DNA of 8,694 nucleotides from CAZAYB01 sp964489215 (GCA_964489215.1 CAZAYB010000126.1:1-8694), one strand, 5' to 3'. Positions 1 to 5,505 are shown, numbered from the stretch's first letter. Program-made: numbers and translations. The notes: generated from the letters alone by a model not told the origin.

Positions 1-831
1 AGCGTCCATCGTAAGTTGTCTAATTGTTAGTTCGTTCTGAGCCACTGCTTTATCCAGCCTTTCCAGGCGATTGTCAATTCCGGCAAGCTCTTTGTACCCT
101 GCCGCCATCTCTGCAGCAGCTTTTTTCTTTACTGAAACGGGTAATTTCGCATATATTTGCTGCGTCTCCTCCAGCCGGGCAATGTGTCCATTTCTAACTC
201 TGTGTGCTTTTGCTCTTAGCTGTGCCATCCTTTCTGTAAGGTAACCTTCAGCAGGGAGCATTTTTTTTAGCTGCTTCAAGACATTGCCGGCATCTTTTGG
301 ATGTTCATCTAAGGACTTCGCTTTTTTTCGGGTCTTTTTGAGCTTTTTGCTCAAATTATCTGACAAATGCCGATCACGAAACAACCTCGTCATANNNNNN
401 NNNNAGGCAACAGTTGTAATAGATTGGATGACTTGCCGGTCTATCGGGATGCCTATGCCAATGATCTGAGCGATAATGATACAGGCTCCGAGTGTAATCC
501 CTGCACCTGCCCAGGAGCCGCCGATATGCCTGATAGACTGGTACATCACAAACGCTAAAACAATAACCGCAAAACCGATCGCGATTGGCCCCAGATTTTT
601 AATGGACAGATTATTGGCCTGTTCCCACCAGACCAACCCGATGGAGAGCGCAAAACCCATCGCCGCCGACATCACAATTGCGGGACGCTGCCGGTCGAAC
701 CTTTTGCCCAGGACCGCATAGACAATCGAGGTAAAAAACGCAAAGCCAAGAATAAAATCCGGCAGTAAGGATTCCAGCCAATCGTGCAGATTCAGGTCAT
801 AATAAAGGTTCGTGAGCCTCATGCGGGACAT
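1..831 (-). CDS. Four-helix membrane protein with long basic C-terminal tail, partial
   Basis: I do not recognise this protein. The minus strand is open from an ATG at 831 to the left edge, 277 codons with no stop, so the C-terminus lies outside the window. Hydrophobic stretches at about residues 22-41, 51-69, 82-98 and 108-130 suggest four membrane helices. After the 10-N gap (residues 143-146) the protein becomes charged and Lys/Arg-rich, probably helical or coiled-coil (KKLKKTRKKAK near 161-171). The phase is kept across the gap and both sides are open, which supports one gene, although the true gap length is unknown. A TATA-like box at 846-854 lies about 28 bp upstream of Met4 (822), so a leaderless start at Met4 is an alternative; the first in-frame stop upstream is at 877-879. 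It is divergent from the Orc1/Cdc6 gene. It could be a membrane anchor or conjugation-type protein, but nothing here proves a function. Confidence 0.7.
   Translation of the reverse strand, partial: MSRMRLTNLYYDLNLHDWLESLLPDFILGFAFFTSIVYAVLGKRFDRQRPAIVMSAAMGFALSIGLVWWEQANNLSIKNLGPIAIGFAVIVLAFVMYQSIRHIGGSWAGAGITLGACIIIAQIIGIGIPIDRQVIQSITTVAXXXXMTRLFRDRHLSDNLSKKLKKTRKKAKSLDEHPKDAGNVLKQLKKMLPAEGYLTERMAQLRAKAHRVRNGHIARLEETQQIYAKLPVSVKKKAAAEMAAGYKELAGIDNRLERLDKAVAQNELTIRQLTMDA
395..404. other. Assembly gap (10 N)
   Basis: Ten unknown bases lie inside the minus-strand membrane protein gene. With the drawn length the reading frame continues on both sides, so the estimate may be correct or off by a multiple of three. 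Confidence 0.99.
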
Positions 832-845
832 AATGGCAGAGTAAG

Positions 846-854
846 TATTTATAT
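846..854 (-). promoter_or_regulatory. Possible archaeal TATA box for the minus-strand membrane protein
   Basis: The minus strand reads ATATAAATA here. Archaeal TATA boxes centre about 25-28 bp before the transcription start, which would place the start at or near Met4 of the membrane protein and imply a leaderless mRNA. No Shine-Dalgarno sequence is visible before either candidate ATG, which fits. This is inferred from spacing only. Confidence 0.35.
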
Positions 855-900
855 GTTTGTATTTTTGAGGGTGTTGCTACTTTTCGGAGGCGCGAAAGAA

Positions 901-910
901 TTATATATAA
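901..910 (+). promoter_or_regulatory. Archaeal TATA box of the Orc1/Cdc6 gene
   Basis: TTATATATAA is a strong archaeal TATA box. Transcription would start about 26 bp downstream, near 932, inside the pair of GTTAATACTG repeats. This leaves a leader of about 18 nt containing GGAG (934-937) before the ATG at 950. The initiator protein binding these repeats would block its own promoter. Confidence 0.55.
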
Positions 911-915
911 ACACC

Positions 916-946
916 TCAGTTAATACTGTGTGCGGAGTTAATACTG
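916..946 (+). repeat. Origin-type repeats overlapping the Orc1/Cdc6 promoter
   Basis: GTTAATACTG occurs twice, at 919-928 and 937-946, with an 18-bp period, separated by TGTGCGGA. The second copy forms GTGCGGAGTTAATACTG. The 13-bp unit TCAGTTAATACTG (916-928) recurs exactly at 2291-2303 downstream of the gene, and GCGGAGTT (932-939) recurs at 2096-2103 and, inverted, at 2252-2259. The sequence shows the repeats; a role as binding sites for the neighbouring initiator is inferred. Confidence 0.65.
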
Positions 947-949
947 AAA

Positions 950-2038
950 ATGAGCATGGTGCCCTTTATCTGCGGAGAAAAAGATTTGTTAATCAGTAAT
1001 TCAGAAAAGATCAAGGATTTCTCTGTTTTTGACTTTAACTATATTCCCGATGAACCGTTCATGAGAGAAGAATCCAAACGGTTGATCAAAGAAATGCTTC
1101 GGTTTGAAATGAGTGGGATTGCAACTCACCAAGCCGTTATCGGCAGCAAGGGCAGCGGTAAGACACTGACATTGAAATACCTGCAAAAGGTCATGGCCGA
1201 ACATACCAAGCTTAATATCATATATGTCAACTGCAGGGAACATAATACCAGTTTTAAGATATTCGCGTATTTTTTGGGGATTGAAGCCAGGGGAGCCAGT
1301 TTAAGTGAGCTTTATGGCAGGTTTTGTAAAGAATTTCCCGGGAAAACGGTAGTGCTTCTTGATGAAATAGATTTGATGAGTCCTAAAGATAAAAGGCGTG
1401 ACATATTGTATTTTCTGTCCCGCAGTGAAAACCCCTATATGGTTATCATGCTGTCTAATAATTACAGGATTCTTAATGAGATTGATCCATCCACACGTAG
1501 CTCACTTCAGCCGATGCCAGTCTATTTTAAAAATTATGACGCCGGTCAATTGCAGGAGATTTTGTGGAACCGTGCAAAAGCGGGACTTCACAGTTGGCAT
1601 GAACCTCATCTATCTGAAATTGCCGCCTTAAGCACGAAAAGAACTAATTCAGATGCAAGAGTTGCCATCAAAACGTTGTTTTATTCCATAACGGAACCTT
1701 CTGACAGCATTGAGGTTAGTTTTGAGAATGCAAGGCAGGATATTATCACTGAAATGATCAATAATCTTTCGGCTCCGGTGCTAATGATATTGAATGCTGT
1801 TGCTACTAGCAACTCTGATTTTGCCAGGGATATATATAAGCGGTATTCTGCCATCTCAGCCAGGCAGAATGAAAAGCCATTTAGTTATGTCCATTACTAC
1901 TCACATCTAAGCTATCTTCAAAGCATGGGCCTTGTAGCGTTAATCTCAACAAAGGTTGGAATTACCTATGCTAACCGAGTAGTTCTGACTTTTTCAGAGT
2001 CGATATTAGAGCCGATCTGCAAAGCACGGTTCAGTTAA
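950..2038 (+). CDS. cdc6: Orc1/Cdc6 family replication initiator (AAA+ ATPase)
   Basis: This 362-residue protein belongs to the archaeal Orc1/Cdc6 family, which binds origin repeats, opens the DNA and helps load the MCM helicase. The order is typical: the N-terminal stretch SVFDFNYIPDEPFMRE (25-40); Walker A GSKGSGKT (65-72); Walker B VVLLDEID (134-141); sensor 1 around MLSNN (167-171); an arginine-finger region DPSTRSSL (179-186), where relatives often have DPRVKSSL; and sensor 2 SDAR (234-237) in place of the common GDAR. A C-terminal winged-helix DNA-binding domain covers about 270-362. ATG 950 is chosen; ATG 956 also fits, and homology begins only around residue 14. Full length supports a working gene. 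Origin-type repeats flank it on both sides, so it very likely acts on the adjacent origin and may repress its own promoter. The sequence resembles Methanosarcinales versions. Confidence 0.92.
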   Translation: MSMVPFICGEKDLLISNSEKIKDFSVFDFNYIPDEPFMREESKRLIKEMLRFEMSGIATHQAVIGSKGSGKTLTLKYLQKVMAEHTKLNIIYVNCREHNTSFKIFAYFLGIEARGASLSELYGRFCKEFPGKTVVLLDEIDLMSPKDKRRDILYFLSRSENPYMVIMLSNNYRILNEIDPSTRSSLQPMPVYFKNYDAGQLQEILWNRAKAGLHSWHEPHLSEIAALSTKRTNSDARVAIKTLFYSITEPSDSIEVSFENARQDIITEMINNLSAPVLMILNAVATSNSDFARDIYKRYSAISARQNEKPFSYVHYYSHLSYLQSMGLVALISTKVGITYANRVVLTFSESILEPICKARFS

Positions 2039-2087
2039 TAAAGTTTTTGGAGTTAATGCGTAAGTAATTTAGCTCAATCAATTTCTA

Positions 2088-2109
2088 TAGAGTATGCGGA
2101 GTTAACACG
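2088..2109 (+). repeat. Origin recognition-type repeat, plus orientation
   Basis: It contains AGTATGCGGAGTTAACACG and is preceded by TAG. It is almost the exact inverse of the unit at 2246-2269, from which it differs by a two-base AT insertion and one A/T change. It forms the left boundary of the AT-rich core. Confidence 0.65.
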
Positions 2110-2245
2110 TTAAAAAAATTGAAATTAATGATGTTGTTGCAAAATTCTGTCACTACTATTCAGTGAAAATTATTGTGTGATATTAATCCCTTCAATATTG
2201 AAAATAAATAAATGGATATCTCAATAAATATATAATATAGGTGAG

Positions 2246-2269
2246 CGTGTAAACTCCGCATATACTCTA
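2246..2269 (-). repeat. Origin recognition-type repeat, minus orientation
   Basis: Read on the minus strand it is TAGAGTAT then ATGCGGAGTTTACACG, the inverted partner of 2088-2109. The two face each other across about 136 bp of AT-rich DNA. Confidence 0.65.
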
Positions 2270-2273
2270 CCCT

Positions 2274-2320
2274 GAGTTTATACTGGCAGGTCAGTTAATA
2301 CTGGGTGTGCGGTTTATGCG
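2274..2320 (+). repeat. Cluster of partial origin-type repeats
   Basis: GAGTTTATACTG (2274-2285) is followed by TCAGTTAATACTG (2291-2303), identical to 916-928, and then by GTGTGCGGTTTATGCG (2305-2320). The order of elements resembles the array in the initiator promoter. A further half-unit, CAGAGTATTATGCG, is at 2343-2356. Confidence 0.55.
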
Positions 2321-2368
2321 TTCAGTGACATGATTCATACCCCAGAGTATTATGCGTCAACAGTAACA

Positions 2369-2406
2369 TTTATATACAATCGTCCCCTCTATGTCCCTTG
2401 AGGTGA
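2369..2406 (+). promoter_or_regulatory. TATA box and Shine-Dalgarno of the zinc-ribbon operon
   Basis: TTTATATA (2369-2376) is an archaeal TATA box. Transcription should start near 2399. GAGGTGA (2400-2406) then lies five bases before ATG 2412 and matches the archaeal 16S rRNA tail. This decides the start of the first gene: the in-frame ATG at 2391 would lie upstream of the expected transcript. Confidence 0.65.
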
Positions 2407-2411
2407 TAATA

Positions 2412-2582
2412 ATGGCTCGCGGAATGCCCTACCAGTGCCCGAACTGTAAATCAATAAACAATGTCAGAAAGGGAAAACGAATTACCAAGCAGCTTGGCGT
2501 CCGCAGGATACGGTTCTGCAATGACTGTAAGCGAAAATTCACTCCACGGCATCAAAAGCAGGATTTAGAATCGGATTCATGA
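2412..2582 (+). CDS. Small zinc-ribbon protein, 56 residues
   Basis: This is a small basic protein with one zinc ribbon: CPNC at residues 9-12 and CNDC at 36-39, joined by a Lys/Arg-rich loop (RKGKRITKQLGVRRIRF). Such proteins commonly bind DNA, RNA or a protein partner; the exact role is unknown. ATG 2412 is preferred over the in-frame ATG 2391 because a near-perfect GAGGTGA stands five bases upstream of it. Its stop overlaps the start of the next gene as ATGA, so the two are translationally coupled. It is the first gene of a three-gene operon behind the putative origin, suggesting a job in replication, copy control or transcription of the element. Confidence 0.75.
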   Translation: MARGMPYQCPNCKSINNVRKGKRITKQLGVRRIRFCNDCKRKFTPRHQKQDLESDS

Positions 2583-3373
2583 ATATTATTGCACTTGCCT
2601 ATGAGATGGCACAAACCGTAGAAGTCTTTTTTCAAAAGGCCAGAGGATTTTACTACAGTGTCATGCTGATGGGGTATGATTGCCCAAAATGCAAAGATTC
2701 TTTGATCATGGCCGGGGAGGGAAAGTGCAGATGCAAATCATGCCACTATGAATTTGATCCAACGATTGAATTTCAGCATTGCCCGGAGTGTAATGGAAAA
2801 CCTATTCTATTGATCCGAAGATACCATTGCCAGCATTGTATGACTGAAATCCAGTCAAGGTTTCTGTTTGATGGATTGGTCTTTAATCCTGAGTATTTCA
2901 AACATAAAATGGCTGAATCGCGAAAACGCAGAGAGCAGAAACGGGAAGAAGTTCGCAAGATGCTTGCAGAGAGCCGATCCGATACATTGGAACTGGATTT
3001 GTTGGACTTGAATTCAGTGCCTGATTTGATAGAGGCACTGAATCAATTAACGAATGTCCCGGAAAACCTGGAGATTGACGTCAAATCCGGATTTGACCTG
3101 AAGCGGTATGAGCAGCATGTCAGAGATCATCTGAAAGACTATCCTGTAAATTTGACAGATATACCGGCTCTGTCTGAAAATTTACGGAAAGATCTGATCT
3201 GGCGGTTTATCGCAGTGATTTTCCTGGCACATACGGGAATTTTAGATGTGATTCAGGAAGGGCAGCAGATTAAGGTGATGCGGCATGAAATTGACCGAGA
3301 AAGACAAGGAATTTTTGGAGAATCTGAAGGAACTGATGGACTCGAAAGATCTGTGGGTCGAGTTGAAGCCTGA
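2579..3373 (+). CDS. Double zinc-ribbon protein of unknown function
   Basis: This 264-residue protein has eight key cysteines forming two ribbons: CPKC (35-38) with CKSC (52-55), and CPEC (68-71) with CQHC (84-87). A strongly charged helix follows (about 108-133, rich in Lys, Arg and Glu), then an alpha-helical region to about 236. The N-terminal 30 residues are mildly hydrophobic. From memory it resembles Methanosarcina hypothetical proteins, where I recall a similar N-terminus, the same ribbons, and a C-terminus ending near the VMRHE here. The last 28 or so residues (from about 237) overlap the next gene in another frame and look like run-on sequence. It starts in an ATGA overlap with the gene before it. 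Function is unknown; the ribbons suggest nucleic-acid binding. Confidence 0.8.
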   Translation: MNIIALAYEMAQTVEVFFQKARGFYYSVMLMGYDCPKCKDSLIMAGEGKCRCKSCHYEFDPTIEFQHCPECNGKPILLIRRYHCQHCMTEIQSRFLFDGLVFNPEYFKHKMAESRKRREQKREEVRKMLAESRSDTLELDLLDLNSVPDLIEALNQLTNVPENLEIDVKSGFDLKRYEQHVRDHLKDYPVNLTDIPALSENLRKDLIWRFIAVIFLAHTGILDVIQEGQQIKVMRHEIDRERQGIFGESEGTDGLERSVGRVEA

Positions 3374-3641
3374 TGAACCGAGTTACATGGTGCTGAAGGG
3401 AACCTATGGCGAAAAGATTCATAAAACATTCAAAATTACGCGGCAGGGCGTTCGCTGGCGATTCCAGCGGCTCTTTAATCAGGTATATGTGGAGGCGTTT
3501 CTGACGATTCTGTTGATCGAGAAGGTCTTTGGTACCCAACTGAGGGACTTTGCGATCCGAATCAGCAAGGAGCAGCATGCCCTCCGGAAAGAAGCCCAGA
3601 GAAGGGGACTTTCAGGAAAATCGGATTATGCCCGAAAATAG
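3285..3641 (+). CDS. Putative DNA-binding protein, 118 residues
   Basis: ATG 3285 has an excellent archaeal Shine-Dalgarno, AAGGTGAT (3272-3279), five bases upstream, placed inside the end of the preceding gene. The protein is basic and helical. The stretch KIHKTFKITRQGVRWRFQRLF (about 44-64) reads like a helix-turn-helix or winged-helix recognition region, and the C-terminus is Lys/Arg-rich. It resembles a small uncharacterised family that I remember from Methanosarcina. It overlaps the upstream gene by 89 nt in a different frame. It closes the operon behind the origin, so a regulatory or plasmid-maintenance role is plausible but not shown. Confidence 0.75.
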   Translation: MKLTEKDKEFLENLKELMDSKDLWVELKPDEPSYMVLKGTYGEKIHKTFKITRQGVRWRFQRLFNQVYVEAFLTILLIEKVFGTQLRDFAIRISKEQHALRKEAQRRGLSGKSDYARK

Positions 3642-3758
3642 GGCTACACTTTGGAGTTACATTTTTACGGTTGTATTTTCTGATAATCATCGGTTTTCAT
3701 TTTGGTAAAATCTTAGAGGTAGGGCGGTTCTGATGCCAAAATCAACACTCTGAAATTC

Positions 3759-3791
3759 CAAGATCGCTGGAGGTTTATACAGGCGATCTTG
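3759..3791. repeat. Perfect 9-bp inverted repeat
   Basis: CAAGATCGC (3759-3767) and GCGATCTTG (3783-3791) are perfect inverted copies around a 15-nt loop. No T-tract follows directly, so a simple terminator is unlikely. It could be a binding site, a recombination site or the end of a small element. Confidence 0.6.
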
Positions 3792-3938
3792 TCCGCACTA
3801 TACTTTTGACCGCACTATAAATCTGGAAGGCGGTTGCTCTCTCTATGTCATAAGGCTCGGGCGGGATTTGGGCTTGATTTCAATTTGAGGCTCGCGCGGA
3901 CTTTGCTCTTGCTAATCTTGAATCTTGTCCGCACTTAT
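3789..3938 (+). repeat. Three copies of TTGNCCGCACT
   Basis: TTGTCCGCACTATA (3789-3802) and TTGACCGCACTATA (3806-3819) are tandem with a 17-bp period. TTGTCCGCACTTAT at 3925-3938 is a third copy; its 14-bp context ATCTTGTCCGCACT (3922-3935) matches 3786-3799 exactly. The purpose is unknown. Confidence 0.6.
3853..3911 (+). repeat. Imperfect 24-bp direct repeat, 35-bp period
   Basis: The units at 3853-3876 and 3888-3911 share 19 of 24 bases, both opening with AGGCTCG and ending with CTTG. They lie between the second and third TTGNCCGCACT copies. There are only two units and no CRISPR-like regularity. Confidence 0.45.
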
Positions 3939-4122
3939 CCCTCGGGGATTCGAGCGAGCTATTAATGACAGCAATGTCTATAATGCACAAAAGCCGACTT
4001 CTTAAGACGACAATGGGTGGCATTTAAGCATTTCTTGGCTGCCGCTTGAGTCTGTGTATATCATTTTGAGGAACTGTGTTATAACCTCTTGATTTTTAAG
4101 CTTTTAAATGCTATTCTGTAGG

Positions 4123-4147
4123 TATAATTCAAGTCGCTATATATTTT
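4123..4147 (+). promoter_or_regulatory. Promoter-like sequence before the BrxA fragment
   Basis: TATAAT at 4123-4128 is a perfect bacterial -10 element but has no good -35 at the right spacing. CTATATATTTTT (4136-4147) could instead serve as an archaeal TATA box about 32 bp before the ATG at 4174. The sequence does not decide which domain it belongs to. Confidence 0.35.
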
Positions 4148-4173
4148 TGTACCACACGGGCGCTGAAGATTGA

Positions 4174-4308
4174 ATGATTGCTACATCGACAATAATAACT
4201 AATAAACATTATAAAGCGAACATTACTGCAGGAGCTTTATTAGTCCCTGAATCCCGCAAAGTAGCTGGCTTGCTCCTTAAAGGTGTGGATACCGATGAAA
4301 CGTGGTAA
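4174..4308 (+). pseudogene. brxA: 5' fragment of brxA (DUF1819, BREX phage defence)
   Basis: This 44-codon frame contains YKANITAGALLVPESRKVAG followed by LLLKGVDTDETW, which matches the N-terminus of BrxA/DUF1819 as I remember it, where the family continues with a Trp-x-x-Ala-Ile-type segment. BrxA is a DNA-binding protein of about 200 residues that usually opens BREX defence operons. Here the frame stops at TAA right after the tryptophan, and I see no continuation in the downstream sequence. The fragment is therefore truncated: a relic left by deletion, or a join made during assembly. No other BREX genes are in the window. The ATG directly follows an in-frame TGA. Confidence 0.6.
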
Positions 4309-4340
4309 TACACCGGTTATAAACAGAAAGGTATGTAATC

Positions 4341-4973
4341 ATGGCCCGAAATAATGCAAGACATCAAAAAAAACTGATGAAGAAACGTCGAAAAGATAAG
4401 TTGCGAAAGAAAAAACAGGCAGGGTCAATTCCTTTTGAGTTGATCAGCCCAAACAAGAAGATTCGCATGGCCAGAAATTTTCCATTTTATGAATGTCTGA
4501 TAAACCCATCATGGAAAGATGGAGGGTTAGCTACTGTTTTGGTGTCGCGACAGCAGCCAGACAACAATCTTGTTTTTGGGGTTTTCCTGGTAGATGTCTT
4601 CTGTTTGGGGCTCAAAAACACATTTTGTAATGCGGATTTTGCCATATCAAGCTACAAAGCCGATTTACTCGACAAGATCTATCCAGAAGAAAAACCCGTG
4701 CAATGCCCAATACCGCTGGCACACCATGTTGTTTACGGCGGTATCGCATACGCCGAAAAATTTGGCTTCAAGCCGCACAAAGATTTCAAGCTGTCTCGAT
4801 ATATTTTGGATAGTGAGGCAGATATCGAACTTTGTGAGGATTTTGAATTTGGTAAAGATGGCGAGCCCTTTTTTATCTCCGGCCCTGATGACAACGTTGA
4901 ACGTATTATGAGGCAGCTAGAATCAAAGGTGGGCAATGAAAATTTCACATACTTACTAAGAGCAAAGCCATAA
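4341..4973 (+). CDS. Conserved uncharacterised protein with Lys/Arg-rich N-terminus
   Basis: This 210-residue protein appears full length. Residues 1-26 are extremely basic, with almost every second residue Lys or Arg, and could contact nucleic acid or the ribosome. The globular part has conserved-looking motifs: PFYECLINPSW (48-58), GLATVLVSRQQP (62-73), FGVFLVDVFCLGLKNTFCNA (79-98), HHVVYGGIAYAEKFGFKPHK (128-147) and FGKDGEPFFISGPDDN (170-185). I recall it as a widespread bacterial hypothetical family with no known function; it shows no signal peptide or membrane helix. GAAAGG (4326-4331) lies nine bases before the ATG. It sits between two truncated gene starts, so its neighbours say nothing reliable about its role. 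Confidence 0.85.
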   Translation: MARNNARHQKKLMKKRRKDKLRKKKQAGSIPFELISPNKKIRMARNFPFYECLINPSWKDGGLATVLVSRQQPDNNLVFGVFLVDVFCLGLKNTFCNADFAISSYKADLLDKIYPEEKPVQCPIPLAHHVVYGGIAYAEKFGFKPHKDFKLSRYILDSEADIELCEDFEFGKDGEPFFISGPDDNVERIMRQLESKVGNENFTYLLRAKP

Positions 4974-4987
4974 ACCATTGTGTTTTA

Positions 4988-5101
4988 TTGCTTAAAATAG
5001 TTGAGGCCGTAGATACCAAATGTCCCAAGTGCGACAAGAGTACGAAAATGCGCAAATTTCCGCTGGTTATTGCCTTTCCAAAGGGGGGGTATTTCTTTTA
5101 A
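4988..5101 (+). pseudogene. N-terminal fragment of a zinc-ribbon protein family
   Basis: Reading from TTG 4988, the frame gives LLKIVEAVDTKCPKCDKSTK and then MRKFPLVIAF before ending at TAA 5099-5101. This resembles the start of a bacterial zinc-ribbon family in which, as I recall, CPxC and RKFPLVI are followed by a second Cys pair. Here only the first pair is present, and the reading dissolves after FPLVI. No Shine-Dalgarno is visible. A run of seven G (5083-5089) near the break is a likely spot for a sequencing or real frameshift. It is best read as a truncated remnant. Confidence 0.4.
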
Positions 5102-5127
5102 ATAAACTACAACCCGACTACAACCAA

Positions 5128-5193
5128 TAGATGTGATATCTACCATTAGATGCGATATTTGTTAATTTATAAATGCTGAAATGTGTGATATTT
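5128..5193 (+). repeat. Three degenerate copies of TAGATGYGATATYT
   Basis: TAGATGTGATATCT (5128-5141), TAGATGCGATATTT (5147-5160) and AAATGTGTGATATTT (5179-5193) are related units; the first two lie 19 bp apart. They could be a regulator site or chance in AT-rich DNA. Confidence 0.4.
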
Positions 5194-5282
5194 ACGCAAA
5201 AACAAAGTTTTTTTGAAGTTTTTGCAAACCGTCGCCTTAGGCCGCTTGGCTACGCCGCCGATATTTTTCTTATGCAATTATT

Positions 5283-5327
5283 ATATCAGCTCTTAATATT
5301 AAAAGAGCTTTATAATGCAGCTGATAT
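5283..5327. repeat. Nested inverted repeats
   Basis: ATATCAGCT (5283-5291) pairs with AGCTGATAT (5319-5327). Inside it, GCTCTT (5289-5294) pairs with AAGAGC (5303-5308). The outer arm overlaps the inner one by three bases, so two alternative hairpins are possible. Confidence 0.5.
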
Positions 5328-5491
5328 CCGGATACTTTACCGCTCAGAGCAGATATTTGCAAGAAAATTAAGGTTAAAATCGGCTGGAAAATTAAAAAAG
5401 CGATGTAAAACAGGCAGTTCAAAGGACAGCTGGGGGTTAAAAAGGGATTTGCAGCTGAATATTTTACGAAAGTCAGTAATAATGTTGAAAG

Positions 5492-5505
5492 CAGCTTTAA
5501 AGCTG
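5492..5505. promoter_or_regulatory. 14-bp perfect palindrome next to the thrS promoter
   Basis: CAGCTTTAAAGCTG is its own reverse complement and ends three bases before the -35 box. Its position suits an activator or operator site, but no regulator can be named. Confidence 0.4.

Larger units (their letters stand above)
2040..2360. other. Putative archaeal replication origin
   Basis: This 373-nt space without a gene lies just behind the initiator gene, the usual place for an archaeal origin. It holds GGAGTTAATGCG (2049-2060), a full repeat on the plus strand (2088-2109), an AT-rich core with few G or C (about 2111-2240, including AATAAATATATAATATAG at 2223-2240), a full repeat on the minus strand (2246-2269), and more partial units at 2274-2285, 2291-2320 and 2343-2356. 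Inverted initiator sites around an AT-rich unwinding element are the classical layout. Origin function is inferred from this layout, not proved. Confidence 0.65.
3642..4173. other. Non-coding stretch with short repeats; probable zone of the archaeal-to-bacterial junction
   Basis: No convincing gene lies here; the longest ATG-started frames I examined are only about 20 codons. The start (3650-3712) is T-rich and may end transcription of the archaeal operon. The middle carries the repeats listed separately (3759-3938). The end is AT-rich, with promoter-like sequence before the BrxA fragment. The change from archaeal to bacterial character happens here or shortly downstream, without any N-gap. 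Confidence 0.5.

Noticed and set aside
284..721. Overlapping plus-strand frames opposite the membrane protein
   Set aside because: They are antisense to a 277-codon minus-strand frame with clear membrane helices and have no initiation signals.
784..999. 71-codon plus-strand frame before the initiator gene
   Set aside because: It crosses the TATA box and repeats of the initiator gene and continues into it in another frame.
2391..2411. Longer start for the 56-residue zinc-ribbon protein
   Set aside because: ATG 2391 has no ribosome site and precedes the expected transcription start, whereas GAGGTGA fits ATG 2412.
3270..3578. 102-codon minus-strand frame
   Set aside because: It lies opposite two well-supported plus-strand genes and lacks a ribosome site.
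3759..3791. Rho-independent terminator
   Set aside because: The stem is good, but the loop is 15 nt and no T tract follows.
3853..3938. Possible CRISPR array
   Set aside because: Only two imperfect 24-bp units, the spacing is not repeated, and no cas genes are in the window.
3935..3965. tRNA-like GGGGATTCGAGC segment
   Set aside because: It resembles a T-arm only; I could find no matching acceptor, D or anticodon stems.
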